Part shown: piece after piece, positions 45,406-58,681 of the stretch
How positions within the stretch are numbered: the stretch's first letter is position 1
Layout: each line of letters opens with the position of its first letter
DNA from: Isoetes taiwanensis
Taxonomy: Eukaryota; Streptophyta; Lycopodiopsida; Isoetales; Isoetaceae
Length of the DNA: 64,000 nucleotides
Assembly: GCA_021234155.1 (NCBI GenBank)
Contig: JAJEKV010000010.1
Span: forward strand, 22,344,833-22,408,832
Reading direction: 5' to 3'
Notes under the pieces: model-generated
Database searches by the model: none
The model's input: only the letters and a program-made list of their open reading frames with translations
What the model was told of the DNA's origin: nothing
Made by a program: the position numbers and the translations under genes

Positions 45406-46200
45406 AAAAAATAACTTTTATTAGTTTTTTGCAGCAATTTTTGCATGAAACCACTATAATAAAATAATATCATTTTGTGGGTTAATATGTTGAATAACTA
45501 TGAGTGGTTACATAGGGTGGCTTATTCTTATGATTTATTGTTTTAGTTTTTTACCACAGTTTATAAGTATGGTATTTTTATGGTAGTTAAGTAATTAGTT
45601 TAATATATGGTTTTAATAGTGATGTGGGTCAAAACTAGCAATAGTTTTTGTTTTGATTGTTTGTGCAGCCTCTGGTGGTTGCACAATAAAGTTGTTCATA
45701 TCTTTTTATATAAATCAATATTGTTCCATATAATAAATTGTCAATCTTGTTATTGAGAAAAATAGATAACTACTAATGGTATTTTTATCAAAATAGTAGC
45801 TGCTTGCGTATTTTAACATTTTTGATATATTAGAACAATTATAGTGTTTTGACAATACAATCAATATTAGTTTAGTAAATGTAGTAGGGCATGCTCAATT
45901 TAGTGATTATTGTCTTCTTTAAGACAACAATTGTTATAAGTTTCTCCTTCCAATCCGTAATGTTTCTATTATTTGAGTAATATTAGTTTTTGCAAGAAAC
46001 TAAAGAATGTTTATTAAAAAACCCTTGTTGTTTTAGACCATAAACTGGTATCAGTTTATACAACAAATTAATAAATGTCCATTGCACATCTCATTGAGAT
46101 TTTAATGATAATTTCTAGAGTTTTTTCACTAGAACATGTGGTCGTAAAGCAACAAGAATTGATATCGATTGTCTAATAAATCAAGTGAGTGCATATTTAG
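45406..46200. other. Left subterminal region of the TIR element, no gene
   Basis: AT-rich with AACCACTAT, GCATGAAAC and GAGTGGTTA motifs in both directions. Confidence 0.5.
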
Positions 46201-46205
46201 TGCAT

Positions 46206-46265
46206 ATAAAGAGTGCCCAAGGATTTGAACCTTGGTATTTCCGATTGACACATCGCTGTACAAAT
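46206..46265 (-). mobile_element. Possible tRNA-like/SINE B-box remnant
   Basis: On the minus strand a perfect B-box GGTTCAAATCC is flanked by CCAAGG/CCTTGG that could form the T-stem. An A-box is not convincing. Confidence 0.3.
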
Positions 46266-49200
46266 TATATATCATCATTAAACTCTGGACCAATTAATTA
46301 ACCCATCTCCATACAAACTATATGTCATTATTAAGCTCAGGATTCTCATCCCTGCACAAAATTAAAGAGCACACTATAATTACTAAAACGTAAAACTATT
46401 GATCGCCAAGCCATCAATTAGATATAACCGCATAAAAGGCCTTCAATAAAAGTATGAAGCAACTACAATAAATGAATGAACAAGAGCCTCTATGGTCTAC
46501 TGCAAAAGGATAAGTGAAGCTCCAAAACATAGAAAACAAAAGACATCACATGCAAGCACACATACATGCAGATGATGCAAATCCAGTGCTCAATCCCTTA
46601 TCAAAACATGATTCACATATATATTTTTCAAATAAAGCATAACTTCTGTATTTTTGTCTTTTCTTTTCTTTATCTACGAAGATAAAGTAGTGGAATGACA
46701 GATCTGCACACATCGAAGATACAGTAGTGGAATGATAGATATGCACACATCATGGCAGTGGCCACATCATTGGAATGAATTCAGAATTCTTGTGGTGCAC
46801 AGGGAAAGGGACAACAACAAGAAGGCTTTAGGGCAAACAACAAATGCAAGAGAAACGATTATGTTTAAGTTTACAATTCAAGATCACGATTCGAGGCATT
46901 GGCAATGGCAGAGACATATAGAAGATATATAAATAAGGCAAATAGCAGCCCAAAAATGATGTAGCTTTTGCCCAGGTTAGAAAATTGTTATGGATCCAGC
47001 GGAAAGCCAGTAAAGTAGAAAACCTGTCCCATGTAGACGATGCCAAGAATTTTCTTTCTCAATTTTGAGAATTCCGCACTAGAAGAGTGCTGCAGCACTG
47101 TGCCCCTCCCAGCAGCTTACCACATTATATGATCCAACATAACTTAATTCCGAAGATTCATGCTAGACACTTAATTCTGAAAATTGCATGCTAGAAGTTC
47201 CAGCAACCTACCAACAACATAAGAAGACCAATGGAGCATCAAGCTATGTCACTCTACTGCAAGACTATAAAGCACAAATAAAAGATGAATGCAGCAAGAA
47301 ATGAAATAAGAAATAAGATCACATAAATACTATTTGCACAAGCAAATCATGATTATTAGAATGTTCTATGAACTCAAACGGTTACCTCGCTTCCTCGCCA
47401 TTATCCTTATAACAAACTACAAACACCTCATGATAAAATCTGCAAATCCAGCAGCCTTGCAAGATTTGAGCTACAGACCGCCGCTGTGCACACAGAAGAA
47501 AATGAGGTAAGAAATATAACGTCGTAAACAAAATGAAGCTTCTTAACATTCAATGCTCTGTCAAAAACGACTTACCTAAAGCTGTGTGGCTATGGTTAAC
47601 GTAGCACAAATAGACCCATGATGAAGAATGCTGAAGACTGTCACTCCATCGCCGGACTGCCAAGCAGCACTGGAAAAAATCTCTGTAAAAACAACAGGTA
47701 GCAAGAAGTTCAAGCAAAAATAACCCAGAACAAAACCAAAATAGATTAAAAACCTCTACGTTTTGAAATGAGCAAGCTTCAACCGCACTTTCTCTAGATA
47801 TTATGTCTATAGAAGAAATGGATAAAGAGATACAATATTTCAAGAAAGCATTGCCGGACTTCGGCGGCGTATAGAAGCAACAAAATCGGCCCTATTAGGG
47901 TTTAACCCATGTGGATAACCTCTCCCGTTATTCACCCCATGCTCATATAATTTTCAAATATTGTAAGCAATTTAATTGAGGATTGTACTATTTATGCTGC
48001 ATGCCATACTTACGCATGACTGAACAATTACTGGGACATGCGCATAATAGCACTTAACCTAGATGGCATGACCTTCCACTCACTTTTTCTGTGGGCAGAA
48101 AGTGCAAAGTTTGTTGCAAATTTTTGGACTTGCATCCAGAAAATACAAAAGAAGAAGGAATACATGCTGGCCATCAATCAAAGAGATTTGGAACCAAGGC
48201 TACTAAAGCGACATAAACCTGCCTTAGCTCTACTAGCGAAATGCCAGTCTTGGCAATAATGTCAATATCAACATGGAATCACGCAAAGCGAGCAATTTAT
48301 GAGGTACAAGGTATTAGCTGAAAATGTAAGTGATATGCCCATAATTATGCAGGTCAAATTAAGCCCTAAGCATGAAATATACATGCATGTCTGAGATTAT
48401 CTTTCAACTCCAAATCAATGAAACCTTTCAAATATAATATCACTTCAATATGAGATGGACATGTATCTTGACAAAGAGATCGTATTATATGCTAGCTTTG
48501 CACTGATATTGAACCTGTAGATGCCCCCCTTAGCGATATTAGGAGCTATAATATTACATTGATATTGCGCCTGCACATGTCCTCTTAGGGGCACTATGAA
48601 CATGTGATTGCATGACCTTTCGTTGCCCCTGGCTTGCCAATTTGCCCTGCGTGCAAGTTGCAACTGTGTTGTAATTCGTTTTCCATTCACCCCTCTATTA
48701 CCAAGTTGCCCACTGATCCTGGCCGAGTTGTTCCCCTGGTTGCCAATGTGTTGAAATTCATAGGTGATTGTGGTTTGCCGAGATAGCAAAAAAAAAATAG
48801 AACAATGCCAAGATCATCTGGTTGAGGTCCAACTAGGAGATACAGGTATTCAGGCCTAAGATTCCAAAGTGTACAATGCAAAGACAATTATACAAATATG
48901 AGGATGCATTGTGTCTGTAGATAAAAGGGACTTCACAAATACAACCACTCCTTTGTTGCTTGCTCTCTCTTTTAACACTAATTTTTCCAACAGAGGGGCG
49001 GCTGGTTAGGCAAGATCAACTTAGCATAGAGCGCTCAGATGTGGGCAATAAAAACCAAGCATCATACTATATCACTATAATGTTTTTGTCAAAATCATTT
49101 TCGTACATAAGATAACACTATCTTCAAACAACAAGATACTAACAAGATTAGATACAACCACTTGGTGTAAGAGCCACCATTTTCCTTGATAATGGTTTAT

Positions 49201-49689
49201 AATATTTGAGTTCGAACAATTCCATGAGGGGTCTACTAAGAATTCTTGTGTCAAATTTGTATGAATGTCTTTAAATATTTATTTTCTATCATTTAAGGTA
49301 TTAGCACGAGGTAGATTCGTATGAGACATTCATTGATTAGCTGGTCCTCTGGGGGCCTCTTGTTTTGATTATAGTCATTTATGATTGGGGGTGCCTATGA
49401 TTTTAAAATATACAATACATATTTGCCTAAGGTTTTAGTTTTTAGAATATGAAATATGGAGACTCGGACCTCTATCAAATTAGTTTTAAACAATGCAATC
49501 AGCGAGCTATTATGTTTATTTTTTCTCTTGAATCTATTATTTTTATTATAATAACCCATTTAATTGTTTTAGGAGTATGGTCTATGGTCTTAGGAATTAT
49601 GATTTATGTATCCATATCAAATTCCCTTGGAACCCCTTGTTATTGTGCTACATCTTGCAAATATGTCAAAAGACAAATCATGGAATAAA
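46266..49689. other. Interior of the TIR element, no gene supported
   Basis: AT-rich. Several open frames of 60-114 codons (for example 48445-48789 minus, with repeated TTGCC words) show no domain or codon pattern of a gene. No captured host exon was recognised. Confidence 0.5.
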
Positions 49690-50345
49690 TTACTACTCCT
49701 ATATTTTAGTATAGCCAAACTAGGTTTAGCTAAACTACCTTCAAATTGGGGCTAGAAGTTTCTAACACTTGGCTAAACTAAATGGTTTTTCTCCATCACA
49801 GTTTCTTGCTTTTGGCTAAACTTTGAAAAAATGGAAAGGCAAATATTAGCCATCACGCTATAGTAATTTAAAAAAATCCAAGCATTTTGGCAAAGACATT
49901 GAATTTATTGTAAATACATAAATCAAGACACAAACATACATGAACATGTTCAAAAACCTAAAAAAAAGGGATTACATTGTTCCTTTTCCTCTAATGCTTC
50001 AACTTTGTCCTTGGAACAAGAAAGAAAGTGGAAAAAGGAAGAAAATATAAACCCTATTTGAACTTTTCTTAAAGTTAGTACATACATTGGTGTTGAATTC
50101 CGGGCTAATCTATCCATTTTTCCAGACCCACTCTATCTTAGGTTTAGCTAATCGATGTCCTGATGGATATGTCTGGAGGTAAAGAATTGGCTATTCAACC
50201 TAAAAACTCACTTGGGCGGCCAAAAAATTGGGCTAAAATTTTCTTTTTTTGGGGCATTTTTTCCATTTACTTTAGCCGTTTTTCTTGGCAAAACTACTAT
50301 AAAATAGGCATTTGGCTAACCTTAGCCGTTATTTTATTCCATGAG
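49690..50345. repeat. Cluster of TTTAGCC/GGCTAAA words in both orientations
   Basis: AGCCAAACT, TTTAGCTAA, GGCTAAACT, TTAGCCGTT and GGCTAACC recur about ten times, in the manner of subterminal repeats of a nested MITE or hAT-like element. Clean TIRs or a target duplication were not found. Confidence 0.4.
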
Positions 50346-50479
50346 ACAAATCCACAACCATCAGATCTCACATATGCTCAATATGCCCTAAGATTCCAAA
50401 GCTTACTCTATATTAATGAATTGCTCACATAGCATGGGCAATCGAAAAAACAACTCAATCTAAAGAAAAGCCTCTAACT

Positions 50480-50769
50480 AGCTAGGGCAGAGCACCAGTA
50501 CGTGTCTTACTCCCCTACCAATAGGGGCACTGATGGCGGGCTGTTGTCCATGTTGCTTGCTCCTTCTCCCATATCATCAATCACCCCTCCAGGCAGTGTA
50601 GTGGAACTTATAATAAGCATTAAAGTGGTGGTCTTGAATGCTGGTGATTGTGCTATTGGATGTAAATGAGTATGTCCTTGTCCTCTTTCCATCGTGCTTT
50701 TTGGGCTTCTATGCCCCTTTTGTTGTTTGCATCCCATGGCCAATTTGATCCCTGTGGACGTTAAAAACC
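50480..50769 (+). mobile_element. LINE 3' end preceding the CTAT array
   Basis: Ends CCCATGGCCAATTTGATCCC then TGTGGACGTTAAAA, closely matching CCCATAGGCCAGTTGGTCTC then CGTGGACGATAAAA at the end of the LINE at 41664-42638. The simple repeat follows directly as the tail. No coding part of ORF2 is recognised here. Confidence 0.55.
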
Positions 50770-51424
<655 letters not shown>

Positions 51425-51427
51425 ACA

Positions 51428-52357
51428 GGGCCGTCACGCTCTTCAAAAAGTTCAAACACATTTTCGCCTGGAGCTACAGAGACCTTCGAAGGATCAACAA
51501 AACCTTGGGGGAACTTACCATTCCTACCAAATCCGATGCACGTCCAGTATAGCAACGACAGTACCGGCTCAACCCCAATTACCGTGATCGCGTCAAGGCA
51601 GAAATTGACAAACGCCTTGCTGCCGGTTTGATCTATGAGGTCAAACATTCTGAATGGGTGAGCCCCATTGTCATTGCACGTTTGCGTGGACTACCGGAAA
51701 CTAAATCAGGCCACGGAGCGTGATCATTTTCCACTTCCCTTCACAGACCAGGTTCTGGAAGAGGTCGCTGGACATGAGATGTACTCCTTCATGGATGGTT
51801 TTTCTGGCTACAATCAGATCTCAATCAAAGAATCTGATCAACTCAAGACAACTTTCACCACCCCGTGGGGCACTTTTGCCTACAAGATGGTTCCTTTTGG
51901 ATTATCAAACTCTCCATCAACGTTTCAACGCATCATGCTCTCAGTTTTTCATGATTTTATGAAGGAAAATCCCTTCTTGCAAATTTTTCAAGATGACTTC
52001 TCTGCCTACAGTTCCATGGCTGACCATTTGGATAAATTGGAACTCGTCTTTCAAAAATGTGATGAGTCCGGCATTAGTCTCAATCCCGAGAAATGCACCT
52101 TTTGCGTCACTTCAGGTGTTCTAGTAGGACACGTTGTCAGCAAAGCAGGTATCACCACGAATCCTGCCAAAATCAGTTGTGTGCTCAAGGCTCACGCACC
52201 AGCCAATATCAAAGAGACACGCTCTTTCCTGGGAAAGGTAAATTATTACTCCACCTTCATTCCTGGACTTGCAGCCATTGCAGATCCCATTCATAAACTC
52301 ACGGGTGATGAATCCACCTGGGCTTGGAATTCCCAGGCGGATGCTGCTTTCCAATAG
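51428..52357 (+). pseudogene. Element B reverse transcriptase, unit-B copy (best preserved)
   Basis: After one shift near 51680 a 229-codon frame holds CVDYRKLNQATERDHFPLPF, YSFMDGFSGYNQISI (catalytic Asp), KMVPFGLSNSPSTFQRIM, IFQDDFSAY (xDD site), GISLNPEKCTF and LGKVNYYSTFIPGLAAIADP, the full palm and thumb of a Ty3/gypsy RT. The frame ends at TAG 52355-52357; unit A has CAG there and reads into RNase H. Without that stop RT and RNase H would be continuous. Confidence 0.92.
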
Positions 52358-53551
52358 TTGAAGCTCTTACTTACTCAGGCTCCGGTTCTTGTTCCTCCTC
52401 AATGGGACAAGCCCTTTCATGTCCATGTAGATGTCTCGGCGTTCGCTATTGGAGCTGTTCTTTCTCAAGAATATGATGCGCACACTGACAAACCAAACCG
52501 ATATGCCAGTAGAAAACTCAATCCTGCTGAGCGCAACTACTCTGCCACAGAGCGTGAAGCCTTGGGTTTAATTTTCTGTGTCCAACGCTTCCGTCACTAT
52601 CTTTTAGGCAGTCAGATCAAATTCTTTGTTGACCACCAAGCTCTCCTTTATTTGATCAACAAATCCACGCCCACGGGCCACATTGCTCGTTGGGTTCTCC
52701 TTCTGCAAGAATTTGCACCTTTTGAAATTGTTCACAAGGCAGGCAAATCTCATGTTGTCCCGGATTATCTTTCACGCATCCACACAGACGATCCCTCCAC
52801 GGGAGTCTCCGACGCCTTTCCTGATGCTCAACTCTTTCTGGTCATGGCCACGCCACATTGGTTCCACGACTTTCAGCAGTATCTCCTCACCGGCGCTCTT
52901 CCACCAGAGGACGCCACGCTCTCTCCAGCCAAGCGTCAATCCCGTCGACACCAATTTCTCCGCGAGGTCCGTGACTACACCATGGTTGCAGGCCATCTTT
53001 ACAAAAAAGGCAAGGATACCGTCCTTCGACGCTGTGTTCTCCCTCATGAGGTTCCAGATATTGTCCGAGAAGCCCATGAAGGGCTCGGCGGTGGTCATTT
53101 TCATGGTGATACCACGGCACGCAAAATCCTTCTTGCAGGTTATTTTTGGCCCACGCTCTTCAAAGACGCTCACGCCCACGCCCGCACGTGTGATGTTTGT
53201 CGGCCGTGGGCGGCCCCCCACGCCCGTGACGCTCTTCCATTGACGCTGGTCGCCACGCCACTTCCTTTTAGCAAATGGGGGATGGATTTTGTGGGATCCA
53301 TCGATCCTCCTCGCTTGGCACACCCGCGTTCGCTACATTCGGTTCTCCGCGGACCACGCTTATCAAGTGGGCTTCTTGCGCACTTCCGGACAACACCTGC
53401 GGCAAGCACGGCCAAGGTCATCTATCAGCAAATCATCACGCGTTTTGGCTGCCCCACGGAGCTGGTCAATGATCGAAATGTCCATTTTATCAATCATACC
53501 ATAAAGGAGCTAACGGATTATTTACTATCCTCAAGGGAACGGTTTGGCTGA
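52358..53551 (+). pseudogene. Element B RNase H and integrase N-terminus/core, unit-B copy
   Basis: A 397-codon frame in phase with RT. RNase H: HVHVDVSAFAIGAVLSQEYD, NPAERNYSATEREALGLIF and KIKFFVDHQALLYLIN-type block with catalytic acidic residues in DVS, E of ERE and D of VDH. Then HKAGKSHVVPDYLSR, a linker, and the integrase zinc region HEGLGGGHFHGDTTARK with CDVC. The core begins KWGMDFVGSIDPP (first Asp). The second-Asp region near 53330 is frame-damaged, whereas unit A keeps YILVLTDYATKW. Confidence 0.92.
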
Positions 53552-54100
53552 AAGCACCAACAAAACTCTGGTCATAATTCTCAAGAAAATTTGTGACGCT
53601 TCAAGACCGATTGGCAAAACAAGCTTCCTACGTTCTTTGGGCTTACAATACTTGTTTCAAAATAGCTACCGGTCACACTCCTTTCAAATTGGTTTATGGT
53701 CAAGAAGCTCTCATGCCTTTTGAATACATCCTTCCAACTCTCCGCTTTTCAACTGCTCAGACCATAATCCGCTTTCCGACTCAAAGAAAGGGTTTATCAA
53801 TTGGAACAGTTGGATGAACTTAGGCGTGATGCTTATATTCGTGTTCTTCATGGACAACAGTTGCAAAAGTCTTTACATGACAAACGTATTAAGACAAAAA
53901 TATTCAAAGAAGGTGATTTAGTTCTCCTTTATGATTCCCGCTATAAAAATTTTCCCGCAAGTTAAAGTTTCGATGGCTTGGCCCTTATCAAATTGTTCAG
54001 TGGTGCAACCCAAATAAAGTTGGCTGAATTAGATGGAACTCCATTACCTACACTAGTTAATGGCTTTCGCCTCAAACCATTTCATACAAATGTAAAGTGA
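53552..54100 (+). pseudogene. Element B integrase C-terminal part, unit-B copy
   Basis: AESTNKTL (Glu) lies near 53550, then VLWAYNTCFKIATGHTPFKL and VYGQEALMPFEYILPTLRF. After shifts, GDLVLLYDSRYKNF and FRLKPFHTNVK, ending TGA at 54098-54100. There is a deletion relative to unit A just before the Glu region. Confidence 0.88.
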
Positions 54101-55094
54101 CAATCATACAACAAATGGCTGTTCCGCATAAAGACACAAATGTATAGTGACTAACTCAAGCATATTTATATTATATAGGTGGAATTTTTTACAAAATGTG
54201 GGCGTAACCCATCTATTTCCGCTATGGGCAGCCTATTTACAAAAACGGGCTCGAGAGCCCTTTCCACTAAGTCCTAAGGAGAAAACTCCTCTACTCCGGG
54301 TTGGGAGCGAGGGTGATACGCAGGATGTGGTAGTAATTCTGCTCGTGGTCCCAACAGTAGGTGCGGGAATCACCTCCATCCCGCTGGTATGGGGATCGGC
54401 ATGCTCAGCCATGCCGGCACACCACCCCGGCCCATAGCAATGCCCGCGATTGTGGCACCGCCGAGGTCCAAAGTACCCATTTTACAAGTGATCCACCTGC
54501 ACGGTTAGATTCGGCATAGTGCACTTGTCGTGCAATCCAAAGGCCAGACATACCCGAGCGCCATCGGGTGTCTCCGCTTCGCTCATTGTTCGCCTTATAT
54601 AGCCAACCGCCAGGACCTCCACATGCGGCGTGGACCAATCCGAAAAATTACATGCTAACGTGGTTGCAATGCAAGGTTGTTACTAAATGGGGAATCTTTT
54701 CTCCCGCGCATATCTAGCCATGGTACCTTCGACACCTTCGTTTTTAATGATATCCCACTTGAGTTGCCGGCATTAAATGACATTCCTTCTTTTCACGCCC
54801 GTCGAACATTAATGTGTGTCCTTTTGCCACTGTCACATCGGATCATTCCCTTCGTCTCATAAGCCACCGTTCATTGCTTCTCCCTTTACCATTTGGGGGA
54901 CGCCAAAATTTTGCCTTTCAATTACCTCCTTAGCATCACCGCCACGGCATCATCAGCGGTTCTTTGGTTCGCCCTCATCATGCCCCTTCCTACACTTGCA
55001 CAGCCCCTAAAACCCTTTTAGGTTCTATCTGCGCCTTCCGTCTTACGTTCTCTGCTCTCGCCCCGACACCACGGTTCATACGTTCGACTTCGCC
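54101..55094 (+). promoter_or_regulatory. Spacer before the extra ORF, unit-B copy
   Basis: No gene. TTATATAG at 54595-54602 and GGACCAATCC near 54632 match the unit A spacer. Conservation through the duplication is expected by descent and does not prove function. Confidence 0.35.
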
Positions 55095-58000
55095 ATGGCT
55101 GCACCCAAATTACCTACCCTTCAAGCTTACGCTCCAAGGGATGCGGCTCTTTTCGAGTCTGTGTCTTTCTCGACGCCCACCTTTCGCGAGGCCCTTCTTG
55201 GTCCAAGTCGAGAAGTAGCGGAACGCCACAAGCTTTACGAATTCTCGCAAATGGAGCTCCCGGCCCCAAATCCGACGCAATTGCAGCAGTTCATCGCTCA
55301 CATCGTCAACAGCCCGGAAGGATTTGCTACGGTGGTCGATGGCACCACCATTTTACTTACTCGAAGATTTGATTTACGAGGTATTCCGTATTCCTTTGCA
55401 AAAACCTTCTGTCTCTTGGGTTGCTTTACAGGACATGGACGTCACTCAGTTCGGTGCTCCTGCTTATCAAGCTAACCAGCATCGCCTCACAAATATTGCA
55501 AAGTCACATGACACTTTTGTGAAGTTTACGTAGGCGCAAATTGCTTGGTATTCCATCAAGAACACCCATATTAATAAGCCGTTCTATAATATGGTCATCA
55601 ACGCTATCCACTCCAATCGCATGTTGATTGGCCACAGTATTGTTCTACCGCCTTCTTCAAGAAGTAGACCGCGTGGGGCTACCCCCTCCTCCCGCCTCGA
55701 AGTTTTGGTGGGTGGCCATCTTGAGGCACTCATCCATCATTATCTTCTGTTCTTGAGAGCCCTTCCACTTCCCATGCCTCCACTCGGTCGGCTCTCTGCA
55801 TTCCCGGTGTCCGGACCCAACGGTACCTTCACGCCACCTTCCCACGGTAATGTTCAACACCAGACCACGCATGTCACCGTCTCCTCTTCCTCCACTGAAG
55901 CCACGCCTTCCAGTTCCCGTCATGCCTCTCAACACTCTCAGACAAAGGCACAACGGGGCCCAGACCTCCACATCCTCGGCGACTCTCGTACCAATTCCAA
56001 CATGATGTTCAAAGCGCGCCATACAGCTACACGCATCACAGGAGGCTCTGATGAATGGTATTCAGGCGTCCCTGGAGGCTTCCGATGCAGTTCAAAGGGA
56101 CCTTCAAGCTGCAACTGCACAAGTTCAAACTTTGGAGGCCCAACTTCAAGAAAAGCACGCGGCTCTCCTACAGGCCCGAGTAGATCTCAAAAGTGCTCAG
56201 GATCAGACAAGCCTACTTGAAGATCAGAAGGCTCAGCTCCAAACCACAATTCAGGATTTGTTGGAACAGAACAAATCAAAAGATACCCTCCTGAGTGACA
56301 AGGAGAAAGACATTGCTAAGCTAGAAACCTTGTATTCGGAGCTTTCTCAAAATTACCGCACTCAAGTTCAAGACCTCACTGAGCGTGACGCTCGACTCGC
56401 CTCCCTTGAAGCTCAGATTTCCACGCTGACAAATCAGTTCACATCCATCCAGACTCAGCTTTCGGAGGCTCAGAAACAGAAGGTCCTCGATGACGCAGAA
56501 ATTGCCACGCTTCGTCTCAATACTCCAGGGCAATCCTCTTCACATGCCACGCTTCCTATTAAACGGGTCCGTGATCAGTCCCGTCTTTTGTTAGAAAAGG
56601 AGCATCGGATCCGTGACCTTGAACACCAGCTCCAGCAAGCAGTTCAATCTGCTGAAGAAGCCCAAAACAAACAGGAGGGCTATATTGACATTGCTACCAA
56701 CATTCCTGTGGACTTCTCTACTCCTTCCAGCTATCTTGACTATGTGGTGGCCCGACGGCACCTTTTCCTTTTGAAGTGGTACGCTGCCAATGGCAATGTT
56801 CATCAACAGCCGCTCAAAAGTTTGGACTTCCTTCGAATCTGGCCGGATCTTTCTATAGAAGACAAGGGTTTATTTTGTGCACTCTTAGTCTTTGATCAGC
56901 TCACTTCTGAAGATCCCGAATTGGTCATTTTCCGTGTTGTTCAGCCTATGGCTTATGTTTTTCATGACTTCTACCTGGCGGATCTCCATGATAAATTCCG
57001 GGATGAGGCCCATCGTGTTTTTCGAGGCAACTCCAATGCTGCTTGGTTGTTATCAACAACCAACAAATATTTCAAGGATCCTGCTCAGTCTCAGACTTTT
57101 GAACAGGAGTACATGCCTGAACTTGCTTAGCACTTACCTCTGTGGCAGGTTGAAACATTGGAACAGGTAAACAAAAATCTGGCGCACCCTGATGATCTTG
57201 AGTTTGCCCAGATTTATATGCAGCACTTGGGAGGCTACAATCAATTCCGTGGCCTTCTGGAAAGCAAGACCATCCCCACGAGTTGGGTCAATCCTCCTAT
57301 CTATCAATTACTCTCTACTTCAGAATGGGACCATTGGTGTCGTGCTCTTGATCAGAATCTTGTTCAAGCATTTAGGGACATGGCTCTGCACCCCACGCAC
57401 ACGGGCATGCTTCCCTCTCCATATGCTTCCTTAGGAGTACCTCCCCGCCCACGGTTCCTCTCTTCTGACTGGCGTCTTCCCTTTTGGACGAAGGTCCTGG
57501 ATGGCCACGCTGGGTCGACTCCGCCTCAGATCTCCACGGATCTCAGGTGGGATCCCCGTTTTGTCCGACGCTCCGATTGGGAGGATGGTGCCACCTTGGA
57601 CACTACTACAAATTGGCTCTATATTGCTAATGAGCGTGGTTGGCAACGCCCTGCTGATGCTATTCATGGCCTTGACACCTTCTTGCGAGAATGCATACAC
57701 CTCACCGGACCCTTGAGGTCCACCGTCCGCTTTTTACGTCTTTGCTCTCAAGTGCATCCTGGTCAGCTCCTTAAATAGGCAGCGTCCCATCTTTTACTGC
57801 AACCCGAATGCCCGGCATCCCGTGCCTTGGTCTCGGTTTACCTACTCATGGAGTGCCAGTTTGTTTCTTCTGAAGCCCATGCGGCCCTGGAAGACATGGT
57901 GCGCTCTCACTTCCTCATTGATGCGGATCCTGCTCTTGGGCTCAACACTCCTGATGCACTTCAAACACGTCAGGATCTCATAAGCACTTACCATAATGGT

Positions 58001-58267
58001 GCCCGTCCTCATTCCCGTGAGGATCACTTTCAGACTGCTGGATTCCCGCCCTCGGAAGCACTTCCTCCTTTCCTTCAGACTGAGTGTCGTTTGGTGGGGG
58101 GGAGTGTTAGTCCTGTGCCTCCTGGTACAGGACTATTCATGCATACGACGGACCAAGTCAAGTCCAAGGATCCACAATCAGGCGCAGGTCAGTCGTCAAA
58201 GGCCCAGCAGCAGACCACGCAGTCAAAGCCTGGGTCTGCTACCAAGAGGCGCCGCTCAGACAAGTGA
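55095..58267 (+). pseudogene. Element B extra ORF in env position (about 1050 codons), unit-B copy
   Basis: Starts at ATG 55095. Part 1 (about 200 residues): MAAPKLPTLQAYAPRDAALF, QQFIAHIVNSPEGFATVVDG, DLIYEVFRIPLQKPSVSW, NTHINKPFYNMV; this loosely recalls domains found in other plant retroelement 3' ORFs. Part 2: Ser/Thr/Pro linker. Part 3 (56051-57130, 359 open codons): about 190 residues of heptad coiled coil rich in Leu, Gln, Asp, then NIPVDFSTPSSYLDYVV, LDFLRIWPDLSIEDKGLF, FRVVQPMAYVFHDFYLADL. TAG at 57128 lies at a CAG-type position and the frame reads on to 57778 (SSDWRLPFWTKVL, NWLYIANERGWQRPADAIHG). Part 4 (57827-58267) enters the LTR at 58105 and ends KRRRSDK. No signal peptide or membrane helix. 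Function unknown. Confidence 0.75.
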
Positions 58268-58681
58268 CGGCCCGTCACCGCCCGCGTCAGCGTCAGCGTG
58301 ATTTCAGGCACTTCAGGAGGCACCGCCAGCATTCCTGCAAATCAGGCCTCCTTCCAGGAGTCGGCACCGAAATCAGTCAGAGTGTCTATATTGGGCCAAA
58401 GGCCATTGTACTATATATATGAGTAGAGCTAGCACATGAGTTTTAGATGAGTTTTGAGTCTTGTCTCACTTCAGTTTTCTCTCGGTTGCGAGAGCTCATG
58501 TATCATCATCATTGATATCAAGGAAGCTTATCATTGTTGTCTCATTGTTCTTTGTTTTCTTTTCCCTCTCCTTTGTTTTCTTGCAAATCCCGCGTGACAT
58601 AGTCCCCGGATCCTCCTGTTAGATCCAAGGGTCCTCACAGAGGGCTGTCTTGCAGGAGTTCCCGAACCCAGACCCCAAACA
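58105..58681 (+). repeat. Element B 3' LTR, unit B
   Basis: 577 bp, TGTTAGTCC to CCCCAAACA, preceded by the polypurine tract GGTGGGGGGGAG (58093-58104) and followed by TGGGC. This unit has no 5' LTR. Confidence 0.93.

Noticed and set aside
55095-58267. True envelope-like gene
   Set aside because: No signal peptide, membrane helix or cleavage motif is seen; only the position fits.
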